This document shows positions 27,861 through 36,144 of a stretch of DNA of 64,000 nucleotides, in pieces. The notes under the pieces were generated by a model, which was not told the origin of the DNA, made no database searches, and was given only the letters and a program-made list of their open reading frames with translations. The position numbers were made by a program, and so were the translations under genes. Within the stretch, counting starts at the first letter, position 1, and each line of letters opens with the position of its first letter. Source of the stretch: Vulcanimicrobiota bacterium (GTDB taxonomy: Bacteria > Vulcanimicrobiota > Xenobia > Xenobiales > JADMJV01); NCBI GenBank assembly GCA_019637395.1, contig JAHBVR010000005.1:315312-379311 (forward strand), given 5' to 3'.

Positions 27861-28856
27861 TTACAAACCTGGGTTAAATCGTTTCTTGAGAACCTGTTGC
27901 AGGTCATAGCGTTCGGAAAAGTCCGGAATCATCTGCCACAATCGTTCAATCGAGGCGGTATCCTCAGCCGATTCCAATTTCTGGAGGGCGGCCAGGGCTA
28001 CCGCCGCCACCGCCCGGCGGGCTTTGGTGGCGCCTTTGATGGCCACCAGGTTGGGCCACTTGAATCGTTCTCGATCTTGAAAATGTTCCAGGAGCGCGCG
28101 AAACTCCTCACCGGTGAAGCGGCTTCTCTGCCCGATGTATTCTCCCCAGCCCTTGGCCCAGAGTTCGGCGGGCAATTCCTGATTTTCGCCTACTTCTTTG
28201 GCGAAAGAGGCGGCCACCGCAAAGGTCTTGCCATTGATTTCCAGGGCCGTGGTGAGTTCGATTTCTTCATCGGCCACGCTGGTCAACATGGGCCGGTTGC
28301 GAGTCAGAAAAAAGGCGTAGGTTTCCGTGGTTTGCTCGTCCATGCGCTTGGCCAGCGCGGCCGTCTCCTGGCCTACGCCGCGCAACTGCAGCAGAATGCC
28401 GTCCAGGGCCAGTTGGTCTTGCTGGTCCATCTCCTTTTTCCAGCGGGTGCGCAGGGCTTCATATTCCGGCAGCTTGAGGCCCAATTGTTCGGCGGCTTTG
28501 CTGGCTTCGGGATGAAAGAGCAGACGCTGGCAGCGCAAAAAAAGCCGCTCGCCCTGGCGCCACAAGGCCTCGCCGGTGAGGCCTTTGCTGCGCTCCAGAA
28601 ATTCCAGGTTGGTCAGCTTCTTACTGCGTGCTTCCTCGGCGAAGGCCCGGGGCAGTATCGGCGTATAGAGCCAGGACTGGCAATAGGCGCCGGCCCGCAG
28701 CCAGCACTCGTCGGTCGGTTGCAGGCCGACCTCGGCCAGGAAGCCGGGACGGTCCAGGCTGATCGGGTCGAAAGCTTCGCTGAGAAACGGCTTGAGCCGC
28801 TGCAAGGTGGCCGGGTCTTCCAGATCGTCGATTCGCTCGGGCAGGTAACTGCGCAT
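27861..28856 (-). CDS. Conserved-looking protein of unknown function, 331 residues
   Basis: I do not recognise this 331-residue protein. It has no signal peptide or membrane segment. The first 140 residues mix Trp/Tyr-rich segments with helices. A helical stretch (about 130-200) contains WKKEMDQQDQLALDGILLQL. The C-terminal third is basic and helical. It precedes the CBS-korA-korB genes by 66 bases on the same strand and could be the first gene of that unit. The start ATG at 28856 lies 70 bases from the divergent gene, so a promoter must be in that GC-rich gap. Coding quality appears good, since composition and codon third positions fit neighbours. Confidence 0.6.
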   Translation of the reverse strand: MRSYLPERIDDLEDPATLQRLKPFLSEAFDPISLDRPGFLAEVGLQPTDECWLRAGAYCQSWLYTPILPRAFAEEARSKKLTNLEFLERSKGLTGEALWRQGERLFLRCQRLLFHPEASKAAEQLGLKLPEYEALRTRWKKEMDQQDQLALDGILLQLRGVGQETAALAKRMDEQTTETYAFFLTRNRPMLTSVADEEIELTTALEINGKTFAVAASFAKEVGENQELPAELWAKGWGEYIGQRSRFTGEEFRALLEHFQDRERFKWPNLVAIKGATKARRAVAAVALAALQKLESAEDTASIERLWQMIPDFSERYDLQQVLKKRFNPGL

Positions 28857-28927
28857 GGCCCGGCCCCTTTGCGGGCCAAGGGCCGGACCCTGCAGGACGC
28901 CGGCGGCCGGTCCGGAACTGCGCCCCG

Positions 28928-29338
28928 ATGCGGGCTCAACACCAGAACCTCTTTTCCCTGGCCGTTCCCGAGGGTTGGCAGTTCTTTGCCGACGATCAGG
29001 GAGGCAGTCTGATCACTCCATGTCAGACGGCGGTTCTGCACATTCATTCGGAAGCGGTCAGCGACCCGGCCGAACTGCCAAATCTAACCCGCATGCTGGC
29101 GGGCTTCCTGACGCTGCACCACAAGCCGGTGGCCACCGACGAGTTGCTGCCCATCAAGGTGGCGGGCGCGCTCTGCTTCGCCTATCAGTATGCCGAGCTG
29201 GAGCGAGTCGTGCGCGTCTGGATCCTCGGCAACGAGAAAGCCTGGGCCTTCCTCAACTTCCAGGTCCCCTTCGAAAAGGAGCTGACCTATCGAATCACGG
29301 TCGATCAGTTGATTCGCAATTTTCAGATTCTAGGTTGA
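28928..29338 (+). CDS. Small soluble protein with PEGW start, function unknown
   Basis: A 136-residue protein that starts with FSLAVPEGWQFFADDQGG, a pattern common to small alpha-beta domains of the PsbP/DcrB-like type. It then has alternating strands and two helices, ending in a helix with IRNFQIL. There is no signal peptide or membrane helix. Many Trp and Phe residues suggest a compact fold. No function can be assigned. It is divergent from the 331-residue gene and is followed by a 448-base stretch without a convincing gene. Confidence 0.6.
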   Translation: MRAQHQNLFSLAVPEGWQFFADDQGGSLITPCQTAVLHIHSEAVSDPAELPNLTRMLAGFLTLHHKPVATDELLPIKVAGALCFAYQYAELERVVRVWILGNEKAWAFLNFQVPFEKELTYRITVDQLIRNFQILG

Positions 29339-29786
29339 AGATTTCGTTAGAGCAATGGGTTTCGCACGGGCAGAGCAGGGTAGCAGCTCGTGGACTCCCC
29401 CAGAAGCATCAGGCTGGGTGAGCTCATCCAGGCATCCACTTGCGCGAGGGCGGCAGCGGGTGGGTAGGGGTTTTGTAAATGCGAGCGTGAGTCACCACCG
29501 AATAAGGGAATAGGCCGCGTCTCGCAGATCATCCCAGCCACGACCCTGAAATTCGGAAGTCAGCCCCCCTTCGCCCCAGGAAGCCGGCCCGTCAATCCAG
29601 GGACAGCAGGAGGCCTTTCGTGAGCAGCCCGCGCTCACCCGTGCACGCATTGCCGGCACCGGTGCACGCACCTCCGACCCGAGCAGCCCGCGCTCTCTCG
29701 GCCTCATCGGCTGAATATCACCACCAGGGCAACTCGGGGTGCTGCCGGTTTAGGCTTTGGCCGAGTTGCAACCCGAATAGGCCGCG
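29339..29786. other. Non-coding stretch with short repeats
   Basis: No convincing gene is present in these 448 bases. They contain short direct repeats: GAATAGGCCGCGTC at 29508-29521 and 29775-29788, GAGCAGCCCGCGCTC at 29622-29636 and 29681-29695, and GTGCACGCA at 29641-29649 and 29662-29670. This may be decayed sequence or an unrecognised RNA. Confidence 0.5.
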
Positions 29787-30695
29787 TCAATCAGGGCGCT
29801 GCAGGATCATGCGGCTATGGCTGAGATCGAAGGTCACGATGAAGTGCTTGAGAAATTCGTCGCCGATCAGGCCATCGTGGATGATTTGTTGGAACATGAC
29901 GCGGCCTCCGTTTTGCTCGAGTTTGGGATCGCCGTTGAGGCGCATGTTGCCGGGCAGCTTGGTGAACCAGCGGGTGAAGGCAAAGTCGGTTTCGTCGCGG
30001 GCCTGTACCACTCGGATGCCGGGGCCGCTCTCGGGAATGCCCAGCGCGGCCATGAAGCGGCGATGCAGGATCAAGGAATCGCTGCCGGTGTCGATCTCCA
30101 CCCGGGCCGGTTCGGCGCCGCTCACTTCCAGTGGAGCGAAGACGGTCAGCGAAGTATTCTGGTCGTCGTCCATCTCCAGAGGCACCACAATCCCCGATTT
30201 CACTCGTGATTGCAGCGTAATCGGGGTCTCCAGGATGAGTTGCTTCTGCCGATAATCCAGCGTGAAGGGGCGGTGCTGGAAAAAGCGCAGACCCAGAAAG
30301 CCATCGATATCGGCGAAGGCCGGAGTGTCCGGCAGGAATCCCTTGAAATCCCAGACCCCCACCGTTCCAAACTTCTGCAACTCCCGCCCCACCGTCAGGT
30401 TGCCCAGGTAGCTGAGCGGCACCTCGACCTCCTGCCCCGACATGCGTTTCCCTTTATAGCTGATGCCGGTACTCGCCACCTTCAATTTTTGAGCTAAACG
30501 GGTCGAGATCAGGTCGATACCGATGCCGGTGTCCAGGATAAAGCGCGAGGGAGTGCCGTTGCCGACCGTCACCGGAATGCTGATGAGATGGCCTTGAATC
30601 AGACCGTCGTCGCTGCCCGGAAGGTATTGGAAGGGAATGGATTCCTGGCTCCAGGCCGGCAATATCAGCAGCAGAAGAAAGAATAGCTTTTTCAC
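29787..30695 (-). CDS. Secreted two-domain retropepsin-like aspartic protease
   Basis: A 302-residue protein from the GTG at 30695, chosen because it gives a clean signal peptide (KKLFFLLLLILPAWSQ); a TTG at 30725 adds 10 residues. The mature part has two related halves, each with an aspartic-protease DTG in a hydrophobic setting: LDTGIGIDLI near 55 and IDTGSDSLIL near 202. Each is followed by a later Gly-rich strand (FLGLRFF, LIGDEFL). Bacterial proteins of this clan are called gag-pre-protease or pepsin-like; two DTG motifs in one chain could form an intramolecular active site as in pepsin. It should act outside the cytoplasm. Substrate unknown. Confidence 0.8.
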   Translation of the reverse strand: MKKLFFLLLLILPAWSQESIPFQYLPGSDDGLIQGHLISIPVTVGNGTPSRFILDTGIGIDLISTRLAQKLKVASTGISYKGKRMSGQEVEVPLSYLGNLTVGRELQKFGTVGVWDFKGFLPDTPAFADIDGFLGLRFFQHRPFTLDYRQKQLILETPITLQSRVKSGIVVPLEMDDDQNTSLTVFAPLEVSGAEPARVEIDTGSDSLILHRRFMAALGIPESGPGIRVVQARDETDFAFTRWFTKLPGNMRLNGDPKLEQNGGRVMFQQIIHDGLIGDEFLKHFIVTFDLSHSRMILQRPD

Positions 30696-30735
30696 GCGGT
30701 CTAGTTCTGAAGCGACCAGGGTCAACCTGCCGGCC

Positions 30736-30757
30736 GGCGAAACCGGCGCAGTGAATC
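30736..30757. repeat. 22-base direct repeat, copy 1
   Basis: This copy runs from GGCGAAACC to GTGAATC and is identical to 32919-32940; ten further bases are similar (two mismatches). The second copy spans the start of the modB-like gene. The pair brackets the LytTR-like gene. Confidence 0.7.
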
Positions 30758-30808
30758 GCTGGCGCGCTGGTGCCTGTAGAGGCTTTGACCAATAGCCCAG
30801 GCTGGCGC

Positions 30809-31060
30809 TTAGGCAACCCCACCGGGCGTGGTTGAGTCCCTATCCTCCAGCGCCGCTCCCACGACCTCCACCAAGCGCTCGACCGGACGCAGCCAGTCCG
30901 CGTGAATCCCCCGGGGCTTCCCGTCAATTCCGCCCGTCTCGGCCAGGAAATCATCCACCCGGCCGTCTTTCGCCGTCAGCGGCCGCGAACACAGCTCCAG
31001 TTCCTCCAGGCTAAAAAACCGCCGGAACCACCAGAAACTCCGGCCCCCGCGGACAATTCA
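30809..31060 (-). pseudogene. In-frame continuation of the LytTR-like gene past a TGA
   Basis: After the TGA at 31060-31058 the same frame stays open for 82 codons to a TAA at 30811-30809. The translated piece (IVRGGRSFWWFRRFFSL, then a Cys/Pro/Asp-rich tail) aligns by eye with residues after NRFVYMP in the first LytTR-like repeat, so it is the missing end of the last repeat. The TGA falls where the first copy has Arg. This could be a CGA-to-TGA mutation, a sequencing error or readthrough. There is no start or ribosome site to make it a separate gene. Confidence 0.65.
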
Positions 31061-32722
31061 CCCCGTAATGACCGAGATGCTCCGCGAAATGGGCAGAAGT
31101 CCCGGGTGCTGCGTGCGTGCTTCCGCGTAGCTGATCTCACTGTCTTTTTCGCTGCCGTCGTCCAGGTGCCAGACCGCCGTATCGCCTCGAGCCTCCAGCC
31201 AGAGAATTCGCTCCGGCGCACAGGGCAGGTCCGGCCCGCCGGCCAGAACCGCCGGAAGGCCAGACGCCTCGGGGACGGGTCCTGGATGATGCAGCACCTT
31301 GCCATCGCGCAGCTCCACCTGCCAACGACTGGGATGGGCCGGCTTCCAGGTGGCGATTTCCTCCGGCTCGGCCAGGTACAGTCCCTGATAGCTTTGCAGG
31401 GCAATGCGCCGAAACGGCTCCGCCCCTCCCAGGCTTTGCGGCACGGGCAATTCGGCCAACACCTCGGCCAGCTCACCCACCTCACGCAGCCGCACAGGCC
31501 TGCCGAAGGTCTCCAGATCCCTCTGATCCAGCCGGCGCCGAATCTCCTCCACCACCGCCGTCTCCAGATCCCACACCAGCAACTGCAGCGGTCCCCGCAG
31601 CTCATAGGCCAGACACTCCAGCGGGAGATGATACTCTCGAGGCACCACCAGCAGGCTGATGCCCGCGGCCCGCGTGGCTTCAGCGGCCTCGGCCCTATGC
31701 TCGGCGGCCGCCAACAGCACTACTTCCGGGCGCCGCGTCCCCAACTCGCGCAGACTCGGGTCCAGTTCGCGCTGACCCAGCTGACGCAGTCGAATCACGC
31801 CCAGTTCCAGCACCATCGCCAGCCGCAGCTGGTTCCAACGACTGCGAGAGTACTCGTAGCCGCACCGCCTGCCCGCCTCCACTAAATATTCGAAGAAACT
31901 CATCGGGTCCGATCCGAAGCTCAGACTTTCGCCGCGCTCATAGCGCAGCACCGTCTGCCACATCAACTGCTCTGCAAATTTCGTGGAATCGGGCAGCTCC
32001 CGACGAATGACCTCCGGAGCGGCAGCGGCCAGGTCAAAAGGAAACTCACGCAGCCGCCACAATTTCCAAAGCACCGAAGTGTCCTGGGTGGACAGACTCT
32101 GCAGGCCCAGATAACCGGCCAGCCTGGGCGCGAAGGTCTTGCCGTTCAGCTTGAACTGCTCGCCCTGGTCCAGCTTGACCCAGCCCCCGCCAAAGCCCGC
32201 CCCAAAACTCCGCACCCGGGGCATATACACAAACCGGTTCTGACTCACCTGAACCAAATTCACGAACAATTCGCGCAACTGATGCACGTTCAACCCGCTG
32301 GCCGATTCCCCCGAATGGGTCCGCCACACCCATTCCCGCCCGCGCCGCTCCACCGCCAGCAGCCCCAGCGGCAGTTGCTCATCCACCACCTCCTCCGCAG
32401 GCTCGCCCAGAGGCTCATAGGTATAGCGGAATCCCCCCGGATCCACCCAATGCTCCCCTTCCCGCCGCAGCCAGCGAGGACATGCCCGGCCAGCCCCCAA
32501 CCGCACCCACGGTCCCTCCGGCAGCTTGCCGTGCCGATGCCCCACCCGCCCATCCCGCAACACCACCCGCCACCGGTCCGGATAGGCCGGCATCACCGTC
32601 GCCACCTCATCCCCCGGCACATAAAGCATCCCCTCCGCAGTCTGCACAATCACCCTCATCCGGCAGCATTCGCACTTGCAGGCCATACTCTTGCCCGGCG
32701 ATGCCCGAAACGTCGGCGTCAT
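31058..32722 (-). CDS. Protein with duplicated LytTR-like modules, interrupted by TGA
   Basis: A 554-residue product. A module of a short strand-rich segment (RWRVVLRDGRVGHRH, about 50-64) plus a LytTR-like DNA-binding domain (about 115-205, with LVQVSQNRFVYM) is present at the N-terminus and again from about 455 on (RWQVELRDGKVLHHP; LLPISRSISVITG). The centre (about 205-450) has a possible Rossmann-like segment (VVLLAAAEHRAEAA, LQLLVWDLETAVV). LytTR domains are transcription-factor DNA-binding domains. The stop at 31058 cuts the final LytTR-like repeat, and the frame continues after it. Start codons at 32722, 32686 and 32659 are all possible. Function unknown; possibly a damaged gene. Confidence 0.6.
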   Translation of the reverse strand: MTPTFRASPGKSMACKCECCRMRVIVQTAEGMLYVPGDEVATVMPAYPDRWRVVLRDGRVGHRHGKLPEGPWVRLGAGRACPRWLRREGEHWVDPGGFRYTYEPLGEPAEEVVDEQLPLGLLAVERRGREWVWRTHSGESASGLNVHQLRELFVNLVQVSQNRFVYMPRVRSFGAGFGGGWVKLDQGEQFKLNGKTFAPRLAGYLGLQSLSTQDTSVLWKLWRLREFPFDLAAAAPEVIRRELPDSTKFAEQLMWQTVLRYERGESLSFGSDPMSFFEYLVEAGRRCGYEYSRSRWNQLRLAMVLELGVIRLRQLGQRELDPSLRELGTRRPEVVLLAAAEHRAEAAEATRAAGISLLVVPREYHLPLECLAYELRGPLQLLVWDLETAVVEEIRRRLDQRDLETFGRPVRLREVGELAEVLAELPVPQSLGGAEPFRRIALQSYQGLYLAEPEEIATWKPAHPSRWQVELRDGKVLHHPGPVPEASGLPAVLAGGPDLPCAPERILWLEARGDTAVWHLDDGSEKDSEISYAEARTQHPGLLPISRSISVITG

Positions 32723-32877
32723 CCGGGCCAGTGCGGCTTCCAGCGAGCGCTGGGTTTGCGATCAGCTCTTTGCCACACAGGATGCCAGGTTCGCCCCCTA
32801 ACTCTGGGACCCAACCGGTGGGTGGGAATAGCGATGGACCGTCCTGGTGGGATAAAGGCCTGAGACCCGCGCAGCTC

Positions 32878-32911
32878 TTGCCCTTTCAGTTATTCGGTGG
32901 GATAATCCCAC
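32878..32911 (+). promoter_or_regulatory. Candidate promoter with palindromic operator for modB
   Basis: TTGCCC at 32878-32883 and GATAAT at 32901-32906 are 17 bases apart, a good sigma-70 arrangement. The -10 box lies in the palindrome GTGGGAT-A-ATCCCAC (32897-32911). A half copy GGTGGGATAA occurs exactly 50 bases upstream (32846-32855). A repressor site is plausible; it does not resemble the known ModE operator. Confidence 0.45.
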
Positions 32912-32918
32912 TGACCAT

Positions 32919-32940
32919 GGCGAAACCGGCGCAGTGAATC
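32919..32940. repeat. 22-base direct repeat, copy 2
   Basis: Identical to 30736-30757. Here it covers the GTG start of the modB-like gene and a possible 6-codon leader (ATG at 32917, TGA at 32935-32937) whose stop overlaps the start as GTGA. Confidence 0.7.
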
Positions 32941-33584
32941 CCTGGCCCGCTATCCAGCTTTCCTTGCTGGTCGCCTTCGTCAGTTCGACTCTATTGTTGC
33001 CCATCGCCACCCTTCTTGGCTACTGGCTGCAGCGCGGACGGCTGGGCGTGTTGGCGCGCTGGTGCCTGTCCCTGCCGCTCAGTTTGCCGCCGCTGGCCTC
33101 GGGCGTGCTGTTGCTCTGCCTCTTCAGTCCGCTCTGGCCGGTGGGAGCCTGGTTTGCCGAGCACGGCATGAATCCCGTCCTCACCTGGTATGGAGCCGTG
33201 CTGGCCTCCAGCCTGGTGGCTTTGCCCCTGGCCGTCGAGGCCGGCGAGGCGGCCTGGCAAAGCTTTCCCGAAGAAATGGTCTGGGAAGCCCGCAGTTTGG
33301 GCGCCGAGCCCGCCCGAGCCTGGCGCGAGGTCGGGCTGCCCCAGGTGGCGCCCGGCCTGGTGCGTGCCTGGGCTGTCGCCTTCCAGCGCTCTTTAGGAGA
33401 GTTTGGCGCCACTTTGCTGGTGGCCGGCAACATCCCCGGCCAGACCCAGACTCTGCCGCTGGCTCTCTACGTGGCCAGCGAAAGCGGCAACTACGGAGAG
33501 GCGGGGCGGCTTCTGGGCTGGAGCCTGCTGCTGGCTCTGCTGGCCGCCAGCCTGGTTCAGTGGGTGCGCTTCCGCACCCCTTGA
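32934..33584 (+). CDS. modB: Molybdate/sulfate-type ABC transporter permease (ModB-like)
   Basis: A 216-residue inner-membrane permease with about five or six hydrophobic helices and the EAA loop (EARSLGAEPARAWREVGLPQ near 119-138) that contacts the ATPase. GEFGATLLVAGNIPG near 157-171 is characteristic of molybdate, tungstate and sulfate permeases. No binding protein (modA) or ATPase (modC) is adjacent, which is unusual because these three are normally one operon. It may work with partners elsewhere or be a remnant. The GTG at 32934 has no evident Shine-Dalgarno but overlaps the stop of a possible 6-codon leader. The DUF3830 gene follows after 18 bases. Confidence 0.85.
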   Translation: MNPWPAIQLSLLVAFVSSTLLLPIATLLGYWLQRGRLGVLARWCLSLPLSLPPLASGVLLLCLFSPLWPVGAWFAEHGMNPVLTWYGAVLASSLVALPLAVEAGEAAWQSFPEEMVWEARSLGAEPARAWREVGLPQVAPGLVRAWAVAFQRSLGEFGATLLVAGNIPGQTQTLPLALYVASESGNYGEAGRLLGWSLLLALLAASLVQWVRFRTP

Positions 33585-33602
33585 AGGTCAACCTCGAGGC
33601 AG

Positions 33603-34037
33603 GTGAAACCATTCGGAATGCTCATCGAAGTTGCCGGAATTCAATTGCATTGCCGCTGGGAGGAGCAGGCTGCTCCCCACACCTGTCGCGCCTTCCGGGC
33701 CCTGTTGCCCTACACTCAGAAGCTGATTCAGGCGCGCTGGTCGGGCGAAGCCGCCTGGGTGCCGCTGGGCGACTTCAAGCTGGAAGTGCCTTTTGAAAAC
33801 CACACCAGCCACCCCGCGCCGGGCCAGATTCTCTTTTACCCGGGCGGCTACAGCGAGACCGAGATCCTGGTGCCTTACGGGGCCTGCCTGTTCGCCAGCA
33901 AGATGGGGCAACTGGCCGGCAACCACTTCCTGACGGTGGTCCAGGGGCTGAAGGACCTGCCCGAGATCGGCCGGCGCGTGCTCTGGGAAGGGGCCCAGGA
34001 GATCCGCTTTGTGGATCAAATCCACGGCTCATGCTGA
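33603..34037 (+). CDS. DUF3830 (cyclophilin-like fold) protein
   Basis: A 144-residue soluble protein that matches the DUF3830 pattern: IQLHCRWEEQAAPHT near the start, ARWSGEAAWVPL, and FENHTSHPAPGQILFYPGG (about 64-82), a strongly conserved segment in that family. These proteins have a cyclophilin-like barrel and no proven function; they are often near catabolic or transport genes. The start is GTG at 33603 with an AGG just upstream; an ATG at 33618 is an alternative. It ends with a 7-base overlap with the TPR gene. Confidence 0.75.
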   Translation: MKPFGMLIEVAGIQLHCRWEEQAAPHTCRAFRALLPYTQKLIQARWSGEAAWVPLGDFKLEVPFENHTSHPAPGQILFYPGGYSETEILVPYGACLFASKMGQLAGNHFLTVVQGLKDLPEIGRRVLWEGAQEIRFVDQIHGSC

Positions 34038-34867
34038 AAAAGACTCTGATCTGTGCTTACCTCGTAAGCGGGCTGGCGGCCTGGGCCCAACAGGCTCCGC
34101 CGAGCCTGTTGGAGCTGGACAAAGCCGCCAGGCAGGCCATCACCAACAAAAACTTCGACCAGGCTCTGGAATACTACCGGACCATCTCCGAACGCGAGCC
34201 CAAATCGGCCGAAGCTGTTTTTCAGATCGGTTGGATCTATAACGAACAGAAGAAGTTCGATACAGCCGCCCGCTGGTTGAAGAAGGCCGCCGAGCTGGAC
34301 CCTCAAGATATTCGCATCCAAAGTGAACTGGGCTTTGCCTACGGCAAGCTGAACAACGCCGACGGCTCGGTCGAGGCCTTCACTAAAGCCACCCAGATCA
34401 AGCCCGACAGTCCGGCCGCCTGGGTAGGCCTGGGCGACGCCAATTTCGAGTTGAAGAAGGACTCGAAAGCGGCCGCGGCCGCCTACGCCAAAGCTATCGA
34501 GCTGGGCAACGCCAGTTCCTCGACTTACTACCGGCTTGGTTGGTGTCTCAATGACCTCAACCAGCATGCCGAGGCCGCCGCTCAACTTAAGAAAGCCGCC
34601 GCCCTCGAGCCCAAATCGGCCACCGTCTGGCTGGAGTGGGGCTACGCTTTATTGCGCAGCAAGCAATACGACGAGGCGGTCCAGGCCCTCACCCGCGCCA
34701 CCGTGCTCGACCCCAAGGAACGTCTGGGCCGGCTCTACCTGGGCCGGACCTACCTCTTGATGAAGAACAAAGCCCAGGTGGTCAGGCAAATCCAGGAATT
34801 GAAGCTGCTGGATGCCAAAAGCGCCGATACTTTGAACGAAGAGCTGCGCCAGGCCAACCTGAAATAG
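34031..34867 (+). CDS. Secreted TPR-repeat protein
   Basis: A 278-residue protein with a signal peptide (KKTLICAYLVSGLAAWAQ) and six to seven tetratricopeptide repeats over most of its length (for example ALEYYRTISEREPKSAEAVF, AARWLKKAAELDPQD, AAQLKKAAALEPKS). TPR proteins serve as protein-binding scaffolds; here it would be outside the cytoplasm. It overlaps the DUF3830 gene by 7 bases. The convergent gene is another secreted TPR protein, only 2 bases away. No enzyme motif is present, and partners are unknown. Confidence 0.88.
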   Translation: MLKKTLICAYLVSGLAAWAQQAPPSLLELDKAARQAITNKNFDQALEYYRTISEREPKSAEAVFQIGWIYNEQKKFDTAARWLKKAAELDPQDIRIQSELGFAYGKLNNADGSVEAFTKATQIKPDSPAAWVGLGDANFELKKDSKAAAAAYAKAIELGNASSSTYYRLGWCLNDLNQHAEAAAQLKKAAALEPKSATVWLEWGYALLRSKQYDEAVQALTRATVLDPKERLGRLYLGRTYLLMKNKAQVVRQIQELKLLDAKSADTLNEELRQANLK

Positions 34868-34869
34868 AT

Positions 34870-36144
34870 CTAGCGGAGTTCTTTGAGCCGGTTGCGCACC
34901 GGCCTGGCGGCGCTTTCATCGGTTTCCAGAGCCAGGTATTTTTCGTAGGCGCTGGCGGCCTGTTTGGGTTGGGCGCGTTTTTCGTAGAGTCGGCCCAGCA
35001 GGTACCAGGCACTGGCTTGCTGGGGGGCCAATTCGACGGCTTTGAGTTGGTGCAGCAGCGCTTCATCCAGCCGGCTCAGGCGCGTCAGCACCAGGGCCAG
35101 GTTGTTTTCCAGCGAGGGGCCGCCGGCTCCCAGCTTGACGGCTTGATTCAGGTAGTCCAGCGCTTCTTGATTGCGACCCAGGCCCAGCAGGGTCCAGCCG
35201 GTGACCTCGTGGAGATAAACCCGCGAGCCTTCGAAGCCGTCGGGCTCCAGCAGGGGGCGCAAGACGGTCAGAGCTTCGCTGTAGCGGGCGGCGCGATTGA
35301 GCAGGCGGGCGTAGAGCAAGCGGCCGGCTTGGCTGTTGGGCTGCTGATCCAGGGCCTGGGCGGCCAGGCGCAGAGCCTGCGCGTCCTGGCCGCGCTCGGC
35401 CAGGGTGGTGGCCAGATTGAGCGTGGCCTCAACCAGCTCTTGGGAAGGTAGCAGCGTGCGCCAGACTTTTTCTGCTTCTGCCGGCTGGTTGAGCTGGTGG
35501 AGGGCCACCCCGCGCAGCAGATCGGCGCGGGGACTGGTCCCGCCGGCGGGCAGCAGATCGAGGCCCTCTTGGGATTTGTTCTGTAGCAGCAGGGCTGTCA
35601 CCAGATTGAGCCGGATGTCCAGACGATCGCCCTGCAAGGCCAGGGCGGCCCGCAGGGGACCCTCGGCCCGGGCCGGCTGCCGGCGTTCCAGCCAGCTCAG
35701 GCCTTTGTAGAGCAGGTAATCGGGATGCTGGCTTTCCAGGACGGCCAGTTCCGCGTCCACTTCCTCCCAGCGTTTCAACCCGATCAGCGGCAGCAGGCGG
35801 GCCCGCCGTATTTTCACGTCCTGGCCTTCTTCAGCCAGATAGAGGTCGTATTGCTCCAGAGCGTCCTGATGCTGTGCCAGGCTTTCCAGCGCCTGGGCCA
35901 GGTAAGGCCGATATTCCAGGCGGCCGGGGTCGGCCGTCAGAGCTTTGCGGTAGAGATCGACGGCCCGGCTGGTCTGGCCCTGGCGGTGCAGTCGCTGCCC
36001 CTCGGCAAAGAGGAACCTGGCCTCCCGCATGTCCGCGGACTCGGGCACACGGTTGGGCACGTAGGGCAGATTGTAGCCGGGAATAATGGGCTGGGCCCAG
36101 GCCATCCCCGACCACAGAACCAGCACCAGCAGCCGTTTTTTCAC
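34870..36144 (-). CDS. Secreted TPR-repeat protein, 424 residues
   Basis: A signal peptide (KKRLLVLVLWSGMAWAQP) is followed by about ten tetratricopeptide-like repeats, for example VDLYRKALTADPGRLEYRPYLA (near 65), ALEQYDLYLAEEG and LEYLN-like units to the end. It should be exported and act as an assembly or binding scaffold. The GTG start at 36144 overlaps the valS stop (GTGA), so it is translated from the valS mRNA, a link with no obvious functional logic. It converges with the other TPR gene at 34867. No peptidase or lipoprotein signal is seen. Confidence 0.88.
   Translation of the reverse strand: MKKRLLVLVLWSGMAWAQPIIPGYNLPYVPNRVPESADMREARFLFAEGQRLHRQGQTSRAVDLYRKALTADPGRLEYRPYLAQALESLAQHQDALEQYDLYLAEEGQDVKIRRARLLPLIGLKRWEEVDAELAVLESQHPDYLLYKGLSWLERRQPARAEGPLRAALALQGDRLDIRLNLVTALLLQNKSQEGLDLLPAGGTSPRADLLRGVALHQLNQPAEAEKVWRTLLPSQELVEATLNLATTLAERGQDAQALRLAAQALDQQPNSQAGRLLYARLLNRAARYSEALTVLRPLLEPDGFEGSRVYLHEVTGWTLLGLGRNQEALDYLNQAVKLGAGGPSLENNLALVLTRLSRLDEALLHQLKAVELAPQQASAWYLLGRLYEKRAQPKQAASAYEKYLALETDESAARPVRNRLKELR

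Noticed and set aside
29620-30255. Plus-strand frame over the aspartic-protease gene
   Set aside because: It is an antisense shadow with Ser/Arg-rich composition and no motif.
31058-31060. TGA read as selenocysteine
   Set aside because: The aligned residue is Arg, not Cys, and I saw no selenoprotein family or SECIS-like hairpin evidence. Mutation or error is simpler.
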